Source: Caballeronia sp. TF1N1 (GTDB taxonomy: Bacteria > Pseudomonadota > Gammaproteobacteria > Burkholderiales > Burkholderiaceae). Taken from it: a DNA stretch of 64,000 nucleotides. The position numbers were made by a program, and so were the translations under genes. The stretch lies in assembly GCF_022878925.1 (NCBI RefSeq), contig NZ_CP084626.1, positions 372,001 through 436,000 on the forward strand. The letters are read 5' to 3'. Within the stretch, counting starts at the first letter, position 1, and each line of letters begins with the position of its first letter. The notes under the pieces were generated by a model that searched no databases, was not told where the DNA came from, and was given only the letters and a program-made list of their open reading frames with translations. This document shows positions 8,228-17,659 of this stretch, in pieces.

Positions 8228-11029
8228 ATGACCGACGCGAAACTCCTCAGTTCCAGCTATTCCAACTACGCGTCGCGCGCTTATTCGGCGCGTCCGGAAC
8301 TAGCCTCCGATGTCGCCCAGTGGGCAAGGACGCCGATCACGCGGCAATGGATCGAAGCGCGCCTCGACGCTCATTGCGTGCCGTGCGTCGAGACCGGCAC
8401 GCTCGATGAAGCCGCGCTCAAGACGGCGTTGCGCCGCTTACGCATGGAGGTTTTCTGCACGGCGATGGAGCGCGATCTAGCGGGCACGGCGGATGTCGCC
8501 GAAGTCACCGGCGCAATGACGGATCTCGCCGAAGTAACGATCCAACGCGCCATCGCGGTACTCGCGGCCGACCTCGAAGCGCTCTTCGGCGAGCCGCGCT
8601 CACCCGAAGGCGAACGGCTTACGCTCGGCGTCGTCGGCATGGGCAAGCTTGGCGGGCGCGAACTGAACGCGTCGTCGGATATCGATCTGATCTTCGTTTA
8701 TGAAGACGATGGCGAAACCGCCGGCGGCAAGCGCTCGCCGCTCTCGGTGCAGGAATTCTTCACACGGCTCGGGCGGCGCGTGATCGGCGCGCTCGCGGAG
8801 ATGACGCAAGACGGCTACGTGTTTCGCGTCGACATGCGGTTGCGTCCCAACGGCGATTCGGGTCCGCTCGTGTGCAGTCTCGGCATGCTCGAAGAGTATT
8901 TCTATGTGCAAGGGCGGGAATGGGAACGCTACGCGTGGATCAAGGGGCGCGTCGTCTCGGAGACGAAGAGCGATGCCGCGCGCCGTCTCGTCAAACAACT
9001 CGAAGCCATTGCGACGCCTTTCATCTATCGGCGATACCTCGACTACGGCGTGATCGCCGCGATTCGCTCGCTGCATCTGCAGATTCGGCAGGAAGCGCGG
9101 CGGCGCGCGTCAATGCGTCCCGACAAGGCCGACGACATCAAGCTCGGACGCGGCGGTATCCGCGAGATCGAGTTCAGCGCGCAGGTTTTCCAGTTGATTC
9201 GCGGCGGACAGGCGGCGGATTTTCGCATTCGTCCGACGCTCAAGGTGCTCGAACGCGCCGCCGCGCACGGGCTGATCGCGCAGAACGTGTGCGACTCGCT
9301 CACCGACGCGTATCTGTTTCTGCGCACGGTGGAGCATCGGCTGCAGTATCGCAACGACGCGCAGACGCATGCCATGCCGGTTGCCGACGACGAGCGCGCG
9401 TTGCTCGCGTCATCGCTCGGATTTGCGGACTACGCCGCGTTGATGGACAAGCTCGATGCGCATCGCGAATTCGTCGAACAACAGTTCGATGCCATCTTCG
9501 CCGACAAGATCGGCGGTGAAAACGGCTGCGGCGTGTCGGACGATTCGGCTGCATCGTGGATCTGGAGCAGCGCGCTCGCCGACGATTCCGCGCAGGAAGA
9601 ACTCGCCGGCCGTCTGTCCGAACTCGGCTTCGCGGACCCGGCGCCGGTGCTCGCGCGTCTAACGGGCGTGTGGAACTCCACGCGTTACGCGAGCCTGAAC
9701 GAGCACAGCCGCGAGCGCTTCGACGTGGTCGCGCAGCGCGCGCTCGAAGTCGTGCAGTCGATCGATGCCGCGCGTCGCGGCGATGTGATCGCGCGGCTTT
9801 TCGACTTGCTCGAAGCCATCGGCAAACGCGGCGCGTATCTCGCGCTTCTGACTGAATATCCGGCGGCGCTCGAACGCGTGCTGTCCGTGTTGTCCGGCTC
9901 GCGCTGGGCGGCGGGTTATCTCATTCGCCATCCGCAATTGCTGGACGAATTGCTCGATGACGAAGCCATTGCCAGCCCGTTCGACTGGGACGGGTTCAAG
10001 CGTTCGCTGCTCGCCCGGCTTGCGGCAGCGGAGGACGCGGAGCATCAGATGGACCTGCTGCGTCACGCGCATCAGGCCGAAGTGTTCCGCATTCTGCTGA
10101 TCGATCTGGCGGGACATCTGTCGGTGGAACATGTGAGCGACCGTCTGTCCGAACTCGCCGATGCCGTACTCGACGTAACCGTGCAGACGGTTTGGCGGCA
10201 GTTTCCGAAGCGGCATCGCGATACGCCGCGCTTCTCCGTCATCGCGTATGGAAAGCTCGGCGGCAAGGAACTGGGTTATGCGTCCGATCTCGATCTGATC
10301 TTTCTCTACGACGATCCCGACGATTCGAACGACAGCGCCGCCGACATTTACGCGATGTTCGCGCGCCGTCTCATCACGTGGCTCACGGCGGCGACCGGCG
10401 CGGGCACGCTGTTCGATGTGGACTTGCGTCTACGGCCGAACGGCGAATCGGGTTTGCTGGTGACGAGTCTGGAGTCGTTTCGCCGCTATCAGATTCGTGA
10501 AGGCGATGCCGCGAATACCGCGTGGGTCTGGGAGCATCAGGCGCTTTCGCGCGCTCGCTACAGCGCCGCCGACGCCGAGATCGGCGCGCAATTCGAAGCC
10601 ATTCGCGCGGACGTGCTGGTGATGGAGCGCGATGCGGCATTGCTTGCCCGCGAAATCGTCGCGATGCGCGAGCGTGTGGCGGCGGGGCATCCCAATCGCA
10701 GCGAATTGTTCGACCTGAAGCACGATCGCGGCGGGATGGTGGATATCGAGTTCATCGTGCAGTACTGGGTGTTGCTGCACTCGCGCGAGCATCGCGAGTT
10801 CGTGCGCAATGCGGGCAATATCACCTTGCTCAAGATCGCGGCGCAGAGCGGGTTGATCAGCGCGGACGAAGCGGAAACGATTGGCGCGGTGTACCGGCAC
10901 TACCGCAAGCTGCAGCACACGCTGCGGCTCGATGGAATGGAGAAGGCGCGCGTCGCGCCGGATGCGGTAAAGGGCGAAAGGGAAGCGGTGACGGCGTTGT
11001 GGAGACGCGTGTTCTCGATTGCCGAGTAA
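8228..11029 (+). CDS. glnE: bifunctional glutamine synthetase adenylyltransferase/deadenylase
   Basis: GlnE adenylylates and deadenylylates glutamine synthetase in response to PII, adjusting nitrogen assimilation. The 933-residue protein has the duplicated nucleotidyltransferase architecture. The first catalytic segment is GMGKLGGRELNASSDIDL (about residues 137–154) and the second is YGKLGGKELGYASDLDL (about 672–690). Each carries the paired aspartates. Each is followed by a conserved helical region, with RGGIREIEF after the first and RGGMVDIEF after the second. The gene is divergent from yhdP with about 205 bp between starts, and it is convergent with recN. Confidence 0.97.
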   Translation: MTDAKLLSSSYSNYASRAYSARPELASDVAQWARTPITRQWIEARLDAHCVPCVETGTLDEAALKTALRRLRMEVFCTAMERDLAGTADVAEVTGAMTDLAEVTIQRAIAVLAADLEALFGEPRSPEGERLTLGVVGMGKLGGRELNASSDIDLIFVYEDDGETAGGKRSPLSVQEFFTRLGRRVIGALAEMTQDGYVFRVDMRLRPNGDSGPLVCSLGMLEEYFYVQGREWERYAWIKGRVVSETKSDAARRLVKQLEAIATPFIYRRYLDYGVIAAIRSLHLQIRQEARRRASMRPDKADDIKLGRGGIREIEFSAQVFQLIRGGQAADFRIRPTLKVLERAAAHGLIAQNVCDSLTDAYLFLRTVEHRLQYRNDAQTHAMPVADDERALLASSLGFADYAALMDKLDAHREFVEQQFDAIFADKIGGENGCGVSDDSAASWIWSSALADDSAQEELAGRLSELGFADPAPVLARLTGVWNSTRYASLNEHSRERFDVVAQRALEVVQSIDAARRGDVIARLFDLLEAIGKRGAYLALLTEYPAALERVLSVLSGSRWAAGYLIRHPQLLDELLDDEAIASPFDWDGFKRSLLARLAAAEDAEHQMDLLRHAHQAEVFRILLIDLAGHLSVEHVSDRLSELADAVLDVTVQTVWRQFPKRHRDTPRFSVIAYGKLGGKELGYASDLDLIFLYDDPDDSNDSAADIYAMFARRLITWLTAATGAGTLFDVDLRLRPNGESGLLVTSLESFRRYQIREGDAANTAWVWEHQALSRARYSAADAEIGAQFEAIRADVLVMERDAALLAREIVAMRERVAAGHPNRSELFDLKHDRGGMVDIEFIVQYWVLLHSREHREFVRNAGNITLLKIAAQSGLISADEAETIGAVYRHYRKLQHTLRLDGMEKARVAPDAVKGEREAVTALWRRVFSIAE

Positions 11030-11036
11030 GGTGGAA

Positions 11037-11061
11037 GGCGGCGCAGCGTTTTTGCGCCGCC
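11037..11061. terminator. hairpin between convergent glnE and recN
   Basis: A perfect 9-bp stem (GGCGGCGCA at 11037–11045, TGCGCCGCC at 11053–11061) has a 7-base loop. It sits 8 bp after the glnE stop and 16 bp before the recN stop. There is no real U-tract on either side, so it may stabilise 3' ends or act as a weak bidirectional terminator. Confidence 0.45.
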
Positions 11062-11076
11062 TCGTTCGCCCGCGCC

Positions 11077-12729
11077 TCAAGCCGCGAGCATCTCCTTTGC
11101 ATGCTTGCGTGTCGTCGCCGTGATTTCGATTCCTCCAAGCATCCGCGCCACTTCTTCGATGCGTTTCGACTTGTCGAGCGGCGTCACCGTGCTGACCGTG
11201 CCGCCGGCATCGTCGGAAGTTTTCGCCACCTGGAAATGCTGATCGCCGCGCGCCGCGACTTGCGGCAAGTGCGTGACGCACAGCACTTGCCGGTCGCGTC
11301 CGAGTTGATGCAAGAGCCGTCCGACCACTTCCGCCACGCCGCCGCCAATGCCCGTATCCACTTCGTCGAAGATCAGCGTGGGCGTCGGGCTCGCGGTGCT
11401 CGCGATCACGGCGAGCGCGAGGCTGATGCGCGCGAGTTCGCCGCCCGATGCGACCTTCGCGAGCGGCCGTAACGCGACGCCAGCGTGGCCCGCCACGCGA
11501 AACTCGATCTGTTCCAGCCCGTTTGCGCCGCCTTCCGCAAGCGGCACGAGCGCGACTTCGAAGCTGCCGCCCGCCATCGACAATTCCTGCATGCCTTCGG
11601 TGACTGCCTTCGACAAAGTCTTGGCCGCTTTCGCGCGCGCCTTCGACAGCGCTCTTGCATCCGCGAGATAAGCGTCCTTCGCTTTCTCGGCGACGGCGTT
11701 GAGCGCGTCGAGGTCCGCGGCGGCATCGAGTTCGGCTAGCTGGCTGCGGCGCGCTTCATGTTCCTCGGGCAGCGCTTCGGGCTGAAGGCGGAACTTGCGC
11801 GCCGTCGAGTGAAGCTGATCCATGCGACGCTCGACCTGCGCGAGCCGGTCAGGATCGAGTTCGAGGCGCTGCGCGTAGTGCGAAAGCGAGTACGACGCTT
11901 CCTGCAACTGAATCTCGGCGGGTTCGAGCGAGGCGAGCACGTCGCTCAACGCGGGATCGATATCGGCCAGATCGCGCAGCTTCGTGATGATGGCGGCGAG
12001 TTGGGAAATCATGGCTTCGTCGGATTCGGACAATGCGGACAGCGCGCTTTGCACGCCGTCGATGAGACTTGCCGAGTGCGAGAGCCGATGATGCTCCGCG
12101 CTCACTTCCTCCCATTCGCCCGGCTGCGGCGCGAGCTTGTCGAACTCGCTCAACTGCCATGCGAGACGCTCGCGTTCCAGTTGCAGTTCGCGGTCGCGGC
12201 TTTGCGCGGCTTCTACGGCCTGCTGGGCCTCGCGATACGCACGCCACGCGCGACTCACGGTGCTCGCTGTGTCGACGAGACCGGCGTGCGTGTCGAACAG
12301 TTCGCGTTGCGCGTCGGGGCGCATCAGCAATTGATGCGCGTGCTGGCCGTGGATGTCGACGAGCATTTCGCCCACTTCGCGCAGTTGCGTGAGCGTGGCC
12401 GGCGTGCCGTTGATGAACGCGCGCGAGCGGCCGCCGGAATCGATCACGCGGCGCAGCATGACGGTGTCGCTGTCTTGCGAGAGCGCGTGCTCGTCCAGCC
12501 AGCGCGCCACTTGCGCGTGCGTGGTGAATTCAGCGGTGATGTCGGCGCGCGCTTCCCCCGTGCGCACGACGCTCGCGTCGGCGCGGGCGCCGAGCGTGAG
12601 CGCGAGGGCGTCGATCAGGATGGATTTGCCTGCGCCGGTTTCACCCGAAAAAACCGTGAAGCCGGAGTCGAACTCGATATCCAGCGCGGCAACGATGACG
12701 AAGTCTCGAATGGAGAGATGACGGAGCAT
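11077..12729 (-). CDS. recN: DNA repair protein RecN
   Basis: RecN is an SMC-like ATPase that gathers DNA ends and acts early in recombinational double-strand break repair. The 550-aa product starts MLRHLSIRDFVIV. The Walker A loop GETGAGKS is at residues 29–36. A long coiled-coil middle is followed by the signature LSKVASGG-type helix (ASGGELARISLALAV) and Walker B TLIFDEVDTGIGG. Length matches the family. The nadK stop lies 30 bp upstream on the same strand, so nadK–recN is a likely operon. I see no obvious LexA box immediately upstream of nadK. Confidence 0.97.
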   Translation of the reverse strand: MLRHLSIRDFVIVAALDIEFDSGFTVFSGETGAGKSILIDALALTLGARADASVVRTGEARADITAEFTTHAQVARWLDEHALSQDSDTVMLRRVIDSGGRSRAFINGTPATLTQLREVGEMLVDIHGQHAHQLLMRPDAQRELFDTHAGLVDTASTVSRAWRAYREAQQAVEAAQSRDRELQLERERLAWQLSEFDKLAPQPGEWEEVSAEHHRLSHSASLIDGVQSALSALSESDEAMISQLAAIITKLRDLADIDPALSDVLASLEPAEIQLQEASYSLSHYAQRLELDPDRLAQVERRMDQLHSTARKFRLQPEALPEEHEARRSQLAELDAAADLDALNAVAEKAKDAYLADARALSKARAKAAKTLSKAVTEGMQELSMAGGSFEVALVPLAEGGANGLEQIEFRVAGHAGVALRPLAKVASGGELARISLALAVIASTASPTPTLIFDEVDTGIGGGVAEVVGRLLHQLGRDRQVLCVTHLPQVAARGDQHFQVAKTSDDAGGTVSTVTPLDKSKRIEEVARMLGGIEITATTRKHAKEMLAA

Positions 12730-12758
12730 GGACGCTTGGAAAGGGCGTGGTGAGCGCT

Positions 12759-13652
12759 TCAGAGGGCGGAGTCTTGCGAGGGATGCTCGTTCCAGTGCAG
12801 CTTTTTGCGCAGCGTGGCGTACGTGCTGTAGCCGACCGGATGCAGCACCGGCACCGTGTGCCGTGAGCGCCGCACTTCGATGGCGTCGTTCAGTTCGACG
12901 GCCGTGAACGACTGCATGTCGAAGTTCACGTTGACATCGCGCCCGCCGATGAATTGAATGGTCACCTTGGAGTCGTCGGGCAGCACGATCGGACGGTTCG
13001 AGAGCGAATGCGGCGCAATCGGCACGAGCACGAAGCCCTGCAACTGCGGATGAAGAATCGGCCCCGCCGACGAAAGCGCGTAGGCGGTCGAGCCGGTGGG
13101 CGTCGCGACGATCAGACCATCCGAGCGCTGGTTGTACATGAAGTGGCCATCCACCGACACGCGCAGTTCCGCCATGCCTGAAAAGCCGCTGCGATTGACC
13201 ACGACATCGTTGAAGGCGAGCGCGTGATAGATGGGCTTGTCGTTGCGCACGATACGCGCTTCGAGCAGGCTGCGTTCCTCGCGCTCGAACTGTCCGGCGA
13301 GCATCTGAGGCACGATCTCGCGCATCTCGGTGAGCGGGATGTCCGTGATGAAGCCGAGCCGCCCGTGATTCACGCCGATGAGCGGCGTCTTGTACGGCGC
13401 AAGTTGGCGGCCCACGCCGAGCATGGTGCCGTCGCCGCCCAGCACGACCGCCACGTCCGCGCGCGCGCCGATTTCGGCGACCGAGAGCGCCGGGTAATCG
13501 GTCACGCCGACATCCTTCGCGGTGCCGGCCTCGAACACGACCTCGAAACCCTGCTTCGAGATCAGCTCCGCGAGCAGGCGCAGCGGCGTCTCGATGCCGG
13601 GCGTATTGGTGCGCCCGATGAGCGCGACAGTCTTGAATTGGCCAATTTCCAT
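12759..13652 (-). CDS. nadK: NAD kinase
   Basis: This enzyme phosphorylates NAD to NADP using ATP. The 297-aa protein, starting [14 protein letters not shown], has the GGDGT nucleotide-binding motif at residues 72–76. It also has the conserved [16 protein letters not shown] loop, and FNDVVVNR in place of the usual NE motif. An upstream in-frame start at 13724 would add 24 unlikely residues, so I chose the ATG at 13652, where the family's first strand begins. The gene precedes recN, as in related genomes. It is divergent from hrcA, with about 190 bp between the starts. Confidence 0.95.
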   Translation of the reverse strand: MEIGQFKTVALIGRTNTPGIETPLRLLAELISKQGFEVVFEAGTAKDVGVTDYPALSVAEIGARADVAVVLGGDGTMLGVGRQLAPYKTPLIGVNHGRLGFITDIPLTEMREIVPQMLAGQFEREERSLLEARIVRNDKPIYHALAFNDVVVNRSGFSGMAELRVSVDGHFMYNQRSDGLIVATPTGSTAYALSSAGPILHPQLQGFVLVPIAPHSLSNRPIVLPDDSKVTIQFIGGRDVNVNFDMQSFTAVELNDAIEVRRSRHTVPVLHPVGYSTYATLRKKLHWNEHPSQDSAL

Positions 13653-13767
13653 GCCGGCATTACACCATAGGTGGAAGGCGAAAAGAACCGTGCGCGAAGG
13701 GTGGTTGCGATGCCACCCGATCACGCCGGGGCACGCCCGTTGTTTATCGCTAGAATGGAGCGGACAT

Positions 13768-13790
13768 TGAATCGCTCGACAAGCGATTCA
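13768..13790. promoter_or_regulatory. perfect inverted repeat in the nadK–hrcA divergent region
   Basis: TGAATCGCT (13768–13776) and AGCGATTCA (13782–13790) form a perfect 9-bp inverted repeat with a 5-base spacer. It lies about 52 bp before the hrcA ATG and 115 bp before the nadK start. It is not the CIRCE element bound by HrcA (TTAGCACTC-N9-GAGTGCTAA). A TAAAAT hexamer lies between it and the hrcA start. It could be an operator or a leader hairpin. Confidence 0.45.
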
Positions 13791-13841
13791 TCGCGGCGGG
13801 TACGTTCGCCGCGCCACGACACGTTAGGCTAAAATTTCCCC

Positions 13842-14858
13842 ATGCTAGACCCACGTGCACAAACCCTCCTCAAAACGCTGATCGAGCGCTACATCGCCGA
13901 AGGTCAGCCGGTCGGTTCGCGCACGTTATCACGGCATTCCGGCCTGGAGCTGAGTCCCGCGACCATTCGCAACGTGATGTCGGACCTGGAAGACCTCGGT
14001 CTCGTCGTCAGCCCGCACACGTCGGCGGGACGCATTCCCACGCCGCGCGGCTATCGGCTCTTCGTCGACACCATGCTCACCGTGGAAGCGCCGCAAGACG
14101 AAGCCATGACCACCGCCGTGAAGACGCGCCTGCAAGGCGAGGAGCCGCAGAAGATCGTCGCGGCGGCGGCGAGCGTGCTGTCGAGTCTCTCGTCGTTCGC
14201 TGGCGTGATCCTCACGCCGCGCCGCAGTCACATGTTCAAGCAGATCGAATTCATGCGGCTGTCGGACAAGCGCATTCTGCTTATCATCGTGACGCCCGAA
14301 GGCGACGTGCAGAACCGCATGATGGCGACGCAGCGCGACTATTCGCCGTCGCAACTCACGGAAGCCTCCAACTACATCAACGCGCATTTCGCGGGCCTGT
14401 CCTTCGACGAAGTGCGTCTGCGGCTGCGTCAGGAAATCGACGAATTGCGCGGCGACATGACCGCGCTCATGCAGGCGGCCGTGGTCGCGAGCACCGCCGA
14501 AACCGATCCGGGCGAGACCGTGCTGATTTCCGGCGAGCGCAACCTGCTCGAAGTGGCGGACCTTTCGTCCGACATGGCGCGGCTGCGCAAGCTGTTCGAT
14601 TTGTTCGACCAAAAGACGAGCCTCCTGCAATTGCTGGATGTTTCGAGTCACGCGCAGGGCGTGCAGATTTTCATCGGCGGGGAATCTAATCTGGTGCCGA
14701 TCGAGGAAATGAGCGTCGTGACCGCGCCGTATGAAGTCAACGGCAAGATCGTCGGCACGCTCGGCGTGATCGGACCCACGCGCATGGCCTACAACCGCGT
14801 GATTCCCATTGTCGATATCACCGCACGCCTGTTGTCGATGTCGCTCAGTTCTCAATAG
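13842..14858 (+). CDS. hrcA: heat-inducible transcription repressor HrcA
   Basis: HrcA represses class I heat-shock genes by binding CIRCE elements, and its folding is coupled to GroEL. The 338-residue product has an N-terminal winged helix ([28 protein letters not shown]...). The central and C-terminal parts are a GAF-like domain with [10 protein letters not shown] and [18 protein letters not shown], and it ends [10 protein letters not shown]. No CIRCE element is visible upstream of this gene or of grpE/dnaK in the window, so its targets (probably groESL) lie elsewhere. It stands alone between nadK and hemH. Confidence 0.96.
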   Translation: MLDPRAQTLLKTLIERYIAEGQPVGSRTLSRHSGLELSPATIRNVMSDLEDLGLVVSPHTSAGRIPTPRGYRLFVDTMLTVEAPQDEAMTTAVKTRLQGEEPQKIVAAAASVLSSLSSFAGVILTPRRSHMFKQIEFMRLSDKRILLIIVTPEGDVQNRMMATQRDYSPSQLTEASNYINAHFAGLSFDEVRLRLRQEIDELRGDMTALMQAAVVASTAETDPGETVLISGERNLLEVADLSSDMARLRKLFDLFDQKTSLLQLLDVSSHAQGVQIFIGGESNLVPIEEMSVVTAPYEVNGKIVGTLGVIGPTRMAYNRVIPIVDITARLLSMSLSSQ

Positions 14859-14942
14859 CTTTTCCTTCAGCCCATCATGCCGGCCCGCGCGCCGCGCCGC
14901 CACTAGGCCGTTCGGCCAATGATGCGGCGTGAAACGCGCCGC

Positions 14943-14948
14943 TATAAT
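14943..14948 (+). promoter_or_regulatory. likely -10 element of the hemH promoter
   Basis: A consensus TATAAT lies 38 bp upstream of the hemH ATG, in otherwise GC-rich sequence. The matching -35 at 17 bp spacing (TGATGC) is poor. A small GGCCG/CGGCC hairpin at 14906–14917 lies between the hrcA stop and this site. Confidence 0.5.
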
Positions 14949-14986
14949 GGGTTTCACCTTTCGACCACTTCCGGCCGCCTTGCCCT

Positions 14987-16054
14987 ATGCGTTTCGATCT
15001 CGAGTTGCCTTCGCAGCCTAGCGCTTCGCATCGTGTCGCGGTGCTGCTGATCAATCTCGGCACGCCGGACGCGCCCACGCCGCGTGCCGTGCGCAAGTAT
15101 CTGGCGCAGTTCCTCTCCGATCCGCGCGTGGTCGAGATTCCCTCCTTGCTCTGGCAGATCATTCTGCGGTTGATCATCCTGCCGTTTCGCGGGCGCGCGT
15201 CGGCAAAGAAATATGCGCAGGTGTGGATGGCGGAAGGCTCGCCCTTGCGTGTCTATACGGAGAAGCAGGTCGAGGGCTTGCGGCGCCTCTTCGCTGCAAA
15301 CGACTACCACGTGCTCGTCGACTACGCGATGCGCTACGGCACGCCGGGCATCGGCGTCATGCTCAATCAGCTCAAGCTCGAAGGCGCCGAGCGCATTCTC
15401 CTGGTGCCGATGTATCCGCAGTACTCGTCTTCGACCACCGCGACCGCTTTCGACGACGCCTTTACCGCGCTCAAGCGCGTGCGCAATCAGCCCGAGATTC
15501 GCACCATTCGTCATTACGCGGATCATCCGGCGTATATCTCCGCGCTTGCAGAGCAGGTGCGCGATTACTGGCGTCATCACGGCGTGCCGGATTTTGCCGC
15601 CGGCGACAAGCTCGTGCTGAGTTTTCACGGCGTCCCCAAGCGAACCATGGATCTCGGCGATCCGTATCACGACCAGTGCCAATTGACGGGCTCGCTGCTC
15701 GCCTCCGCGTTGGGGCTCACGCCGGTGGAATGCCGCGTCACGTTCCAGTCGCGCTTCGGCCGCGCGGAATGGCTGCAGCCATACACCGCGCCGACGCTCG
15801 CGGAACTCGGCGCGGCGGGTGTTGCGCGCGTGGACGTTTTTTGTCCGGGCTTCACGGCGGATTGTCTTGAGACGATCGAGGAAATCGGCATCGAGGTGCG
15901 CGACGAATTTCTGCACGCAGGCGGCAAGCAGTTTCACCGCATTCCTTGCCTGAATGCATCGCCGGCGTGGATCAAGGCGCTGGGAGAAATCGCGGCGCAG
16001 AATCTGCAAGGCTGGCCGGTGCAGGCCGTGCAGCCATTGACGGTTGCCGCCTGA
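14987..16054 (+). CDS. hemH: ferrochelatase
   Basis: HemH inserts ferrous iron into protoporphyrin IX, the last step of haem synthesis, at the inner face of the membrane. The 355-aa protein begins with a variable arm, then [15 protein letters not shown]. The catalytic histidine is H214 in [17 protein letters not shown]. Further on are [17 protein letters not shown] and a C-terminal [17 protein letters not shown]. Length and motifs fit the soluble or peripheral bacterial enzyme. The hslR gene follows 14 bp later, so the two are probably co-transcribed. Confidence 0.97.
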   Translation: MRFDLELPSQPSASHRVAVLLINLGTPDAPTPRAVRKYLAQFLSDPRVVEIPSLLWQIILRLIILPFRGRASAKKYAQVWMAEGSPLRVYTEKQVEGLRRLFAANDYHVLVDYAMRYGTPGIGVMLNQLKLEGAERILLVPMYPQYSSSTTATAFDDAFTALKRVRNQPEIRTIRHYADHPAYISALAEQVRDYWRHHGVPDFAAGDKLVLSFHGVPKRTMDLGDPYHDQCQLTGSLLASALGLTPVECRVTFQSRFGRAEWLQPYTAPTLAELGAAGVARVDVFCPGFTADCLETIEEIGIEVRDEFLHAGGKQFHRIPCLNASPAWIKALGEIAAQNLQGWPVQAVQPLTVAA

Positions 16055-16068
16055 ACGAACGGTAATTC

Positions 16069-16476
16069 ATGAACTACACGATTTCGACGGAACCGGGCGC
16101 GCGTCTGCGCATCGACAAATGGCTTTGGGCGGCGCGCTTCTTCAAGACGCGTTCGCTCGCGAGCGACGCGGTGGAAAAAGGCCGCGTGAAGATCGGCGGG
16201 GCGAACGTGAAGCCGTCGAAGGACGTGCGCGTCGGCGATCTCGTCGAGATCGATATCGAGCGGATCGTCTGGCAAGTGGAAGTAAAGGGCGTGTGCGACG
16301 TGCGCGGACCGGCTAGCGTGGCCCAGACGCTTTACGCGGAAACGGAAGAGGGCCGAGTGAAGCGGTTAGCCGAAGCCGAGCGGCGCAAGACGTTTCGCGA
16401 GCCGGCTGCCGGAATTCAGGGCAGGCCGACGAAGCGCGACCGGCGCATTATCGACAAACTGGCAGGTTCGGATTGA
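16069..16476 (+). CDS. hslR: S4-domain RNA-binding heat-shock protein, Hsp15-like
   Basis: This is a 135-aa protein of the Hsp15/HslR type, which binds stalled 50S subunits carrying nascent chains. The S4 RNA-binding fold is seen in RLRIDKWLWAARFFKTRSLA (about residues 11–30) with VEKGRVKIGGANVKPSKDVRVGDLVEI. A basic, lysine- and arginine-rich tail follows (RVKRLAEAERRKTFREP...KRDRRIIDKLAG). It is probably translated from the hemH transcript. Its last 29 bp overlap, tail to tail, the end of a small minus-strand gene. Confidence 0.93.
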   Translation: MNYTISTEPGARLRIDKWLWAARFFKTRSLASDAVEKGRVKIGGANVKPSKDVRVGDLVEIDIERIVWQVEVKGVCDVRGPASVAQTLYAETEEGRVKRLAEAERRKTFREPAAGIQGRPTKRDRRIIDKLAGSD

Positions 16477-16609
16477 AGTAGTTTTCGATGGTCGCATGAA
16501 CCCCGCCGTACTCGGTGTTACGGGCGGTGACAGCGCCGGACATACATATGGTGGTCGTTCCCGCAACCAGTACCAGAGCGACCACCGCGATAGCAAAGGT
16601 CAGTTTCAT
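16448..16609 (-). CDS. small exported or membrane protein of unknown function (53 aa)
   Basis: The product begins MKLTFAIAVVALVLVAG, which is a clear hydrophobic N-terminal signal or anchor helix. A 30-residue polar tail follows (SGAVTARNTEYGGVH...), ending NPNLPVCR. The ATG at 16609 is preceded by GGGGGT three bases away, a plausible ribosome site; an upstream in-frame start at 16663 adds an unlikely leader. The 3' end overlaps hslR by 29 bp on the opposite strand. I do not recognise a family. The two cysteines (one in the hydrophobic segment, one second to last) could matter. That it is a real gene rests on the signal sequence and the ribosome site. Confidence 0.55.
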   Translation of the reverse strand: MKLTFAIAVVALVLVAGTTTICMSGAVTARNTEYGGVHATIENYFNPNLPVCR

Positions 16610-16927
16610 GGTACCCCCGGTGAGCGGGATAACCGGTCGTGAAAACCGGAAGGAAACAGGCAAGGGCTGAGCGGTTACTGCATTCGTAGGATTAGGGTTA
16701 ACGTGTTCCTGCGACGCATGTTCGAAGTGTAGGCGAACAACGCAATCGCCTCAATCTGATTTTTGCGTACTGCGACGAAACGCCCATTACGAAGTGTTTC
16801 TCGCAGTTAAATGTGGCGAATTTGCACTTAACGCTTCACGCCGCCGACAAGCGTGGCCCGCCGTTGTCCGATGTTTGATGCGCACGCGAAAAAAGCTAAA
16901 TTTCGTCCGAAAAACCGCTTCTGGAGC

Positions 16928-16954
16928 CTTGAAAATCCCTCGGATGCCCCAAAT
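16928..16954 (+). promoter_or_regulatory. sigma-32-type heat-shock promoter upstream of grpE
   Basis: CTTGAAA at 16928–16934 and CCCCAAAT at 16947–16954 match the E. coli RpoH consensus CTTGAA–N13–17–CCCCATNT, with 13 bases between CTTGAA and CCCC. The site ends about 97 bp before the grpE ATG, right for a promoter with a short leader. The remainder of the 16610–17051 gap contains no supported gene. Confidence 0.7.
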
Positions 16955-17051
16955 TCCGCCGCTAGTGCGAAAAAGCCTGGCCTGGTTCTCGGCGGTAAGA
17001 GGACTCCCGGCCGATCGCATCCATTTCACTCACAGCAATACATTCAGCGAC

Positions 17052-17642
17052 ATGGAAAACACGCAAGAGAATCCAGCGAGCCAGAACCCCACGCCCGCAG
17101 ACGAAACCGCGCGCCAGGCCGCCGACCCGACCCAAGCCGGCGCAACCGGAGCGCCGACGGGCGCCGATGCGCCGCAAGTCGCGCCGGACGCGAACGAAGC
17201 CGCGCTGGCCGAAGCGCAGGCGAAGATCGCCGCGCTCCAGGAAGAGTTCCTGCGCGCCAAGGCGGAAACGGAAAACGTGCGTCGCCGCGGTCAGGACGAT
17301 GTGCAAAAGGCGCACAAGTTCGCCATCGAAAGCTTCGCCGAACATCTGCTGCCGGTACTCGACAGTCTCGAAGCCGCGCTTGCCGATCAATCGTCCGATC
17401 TCGTCAAGGTGCGGGAAGGCGTCGAACTCACGCTGCGTCAACTGACCGCCGCGCTGGAAAAGGGGCGCGTCACCGCGCTGAATCCGGTAGGCGAGAAGTT
17501 CGACCCGCATCGTCACCAGGCTATTTCCATGGTGCCGGCCGAGCAGGAAGCGAATACCGTCGTGTCCGTCCTGCAAAAGGGCTACGTGATTTCGGATCGC
17601 GTGCTGCGTCCGGCTCTCGTCACCGTCGCCGCACCGAAGTAA
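17052..17642 (+). CDS. grpE: nucleotide exchange factor GrpE
   Basis: GrpE releases ADP from DnaK. The 196-aa protein has a low-complexity acidic, Ala/Pro-rich N-terminus (residues 1–55), common in this family. The long dimerising helix starts at [30 protein letters not shown], and the C-terminal beta domain includes [19 protein letters not shown] and [19 protein letters not shown] chose the ATG at 17052; a longer in-frame ORF reaching back to 16794 runs through the predicted promoter. It heads the grpE–(thioredoxin-like)–dnaK–dnaJ block. Confidence 0.95.
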   Translation: MENTQENPASQNPTPADETARQAADPTQAGATGAPTGADAPQVAPDANEAALAEAQAKIAALQEEFLRAKAETENVRRRGQDDVQKAHKFAIESFAEHLLPVLDSLEAALADQSSDLVKVREGVELTLRQLTAALEKGRVTALNPVGEKFDPHRHQAISMVPAEQEANTVVSVLQKGYVISDRVLRPALVTVAAPK

Positions 17643-17659
17643 CGCGCCGCGAGAACGCC

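Noticed and set aside
13653..13841. CIRCE element upstream of hrcA.
   Set aside because: The palindrome present (TGAATCGCT/AGCGATTCA) does not match TTAGCACTC-N9-GAGTGCTAA in sequence or spacer length.
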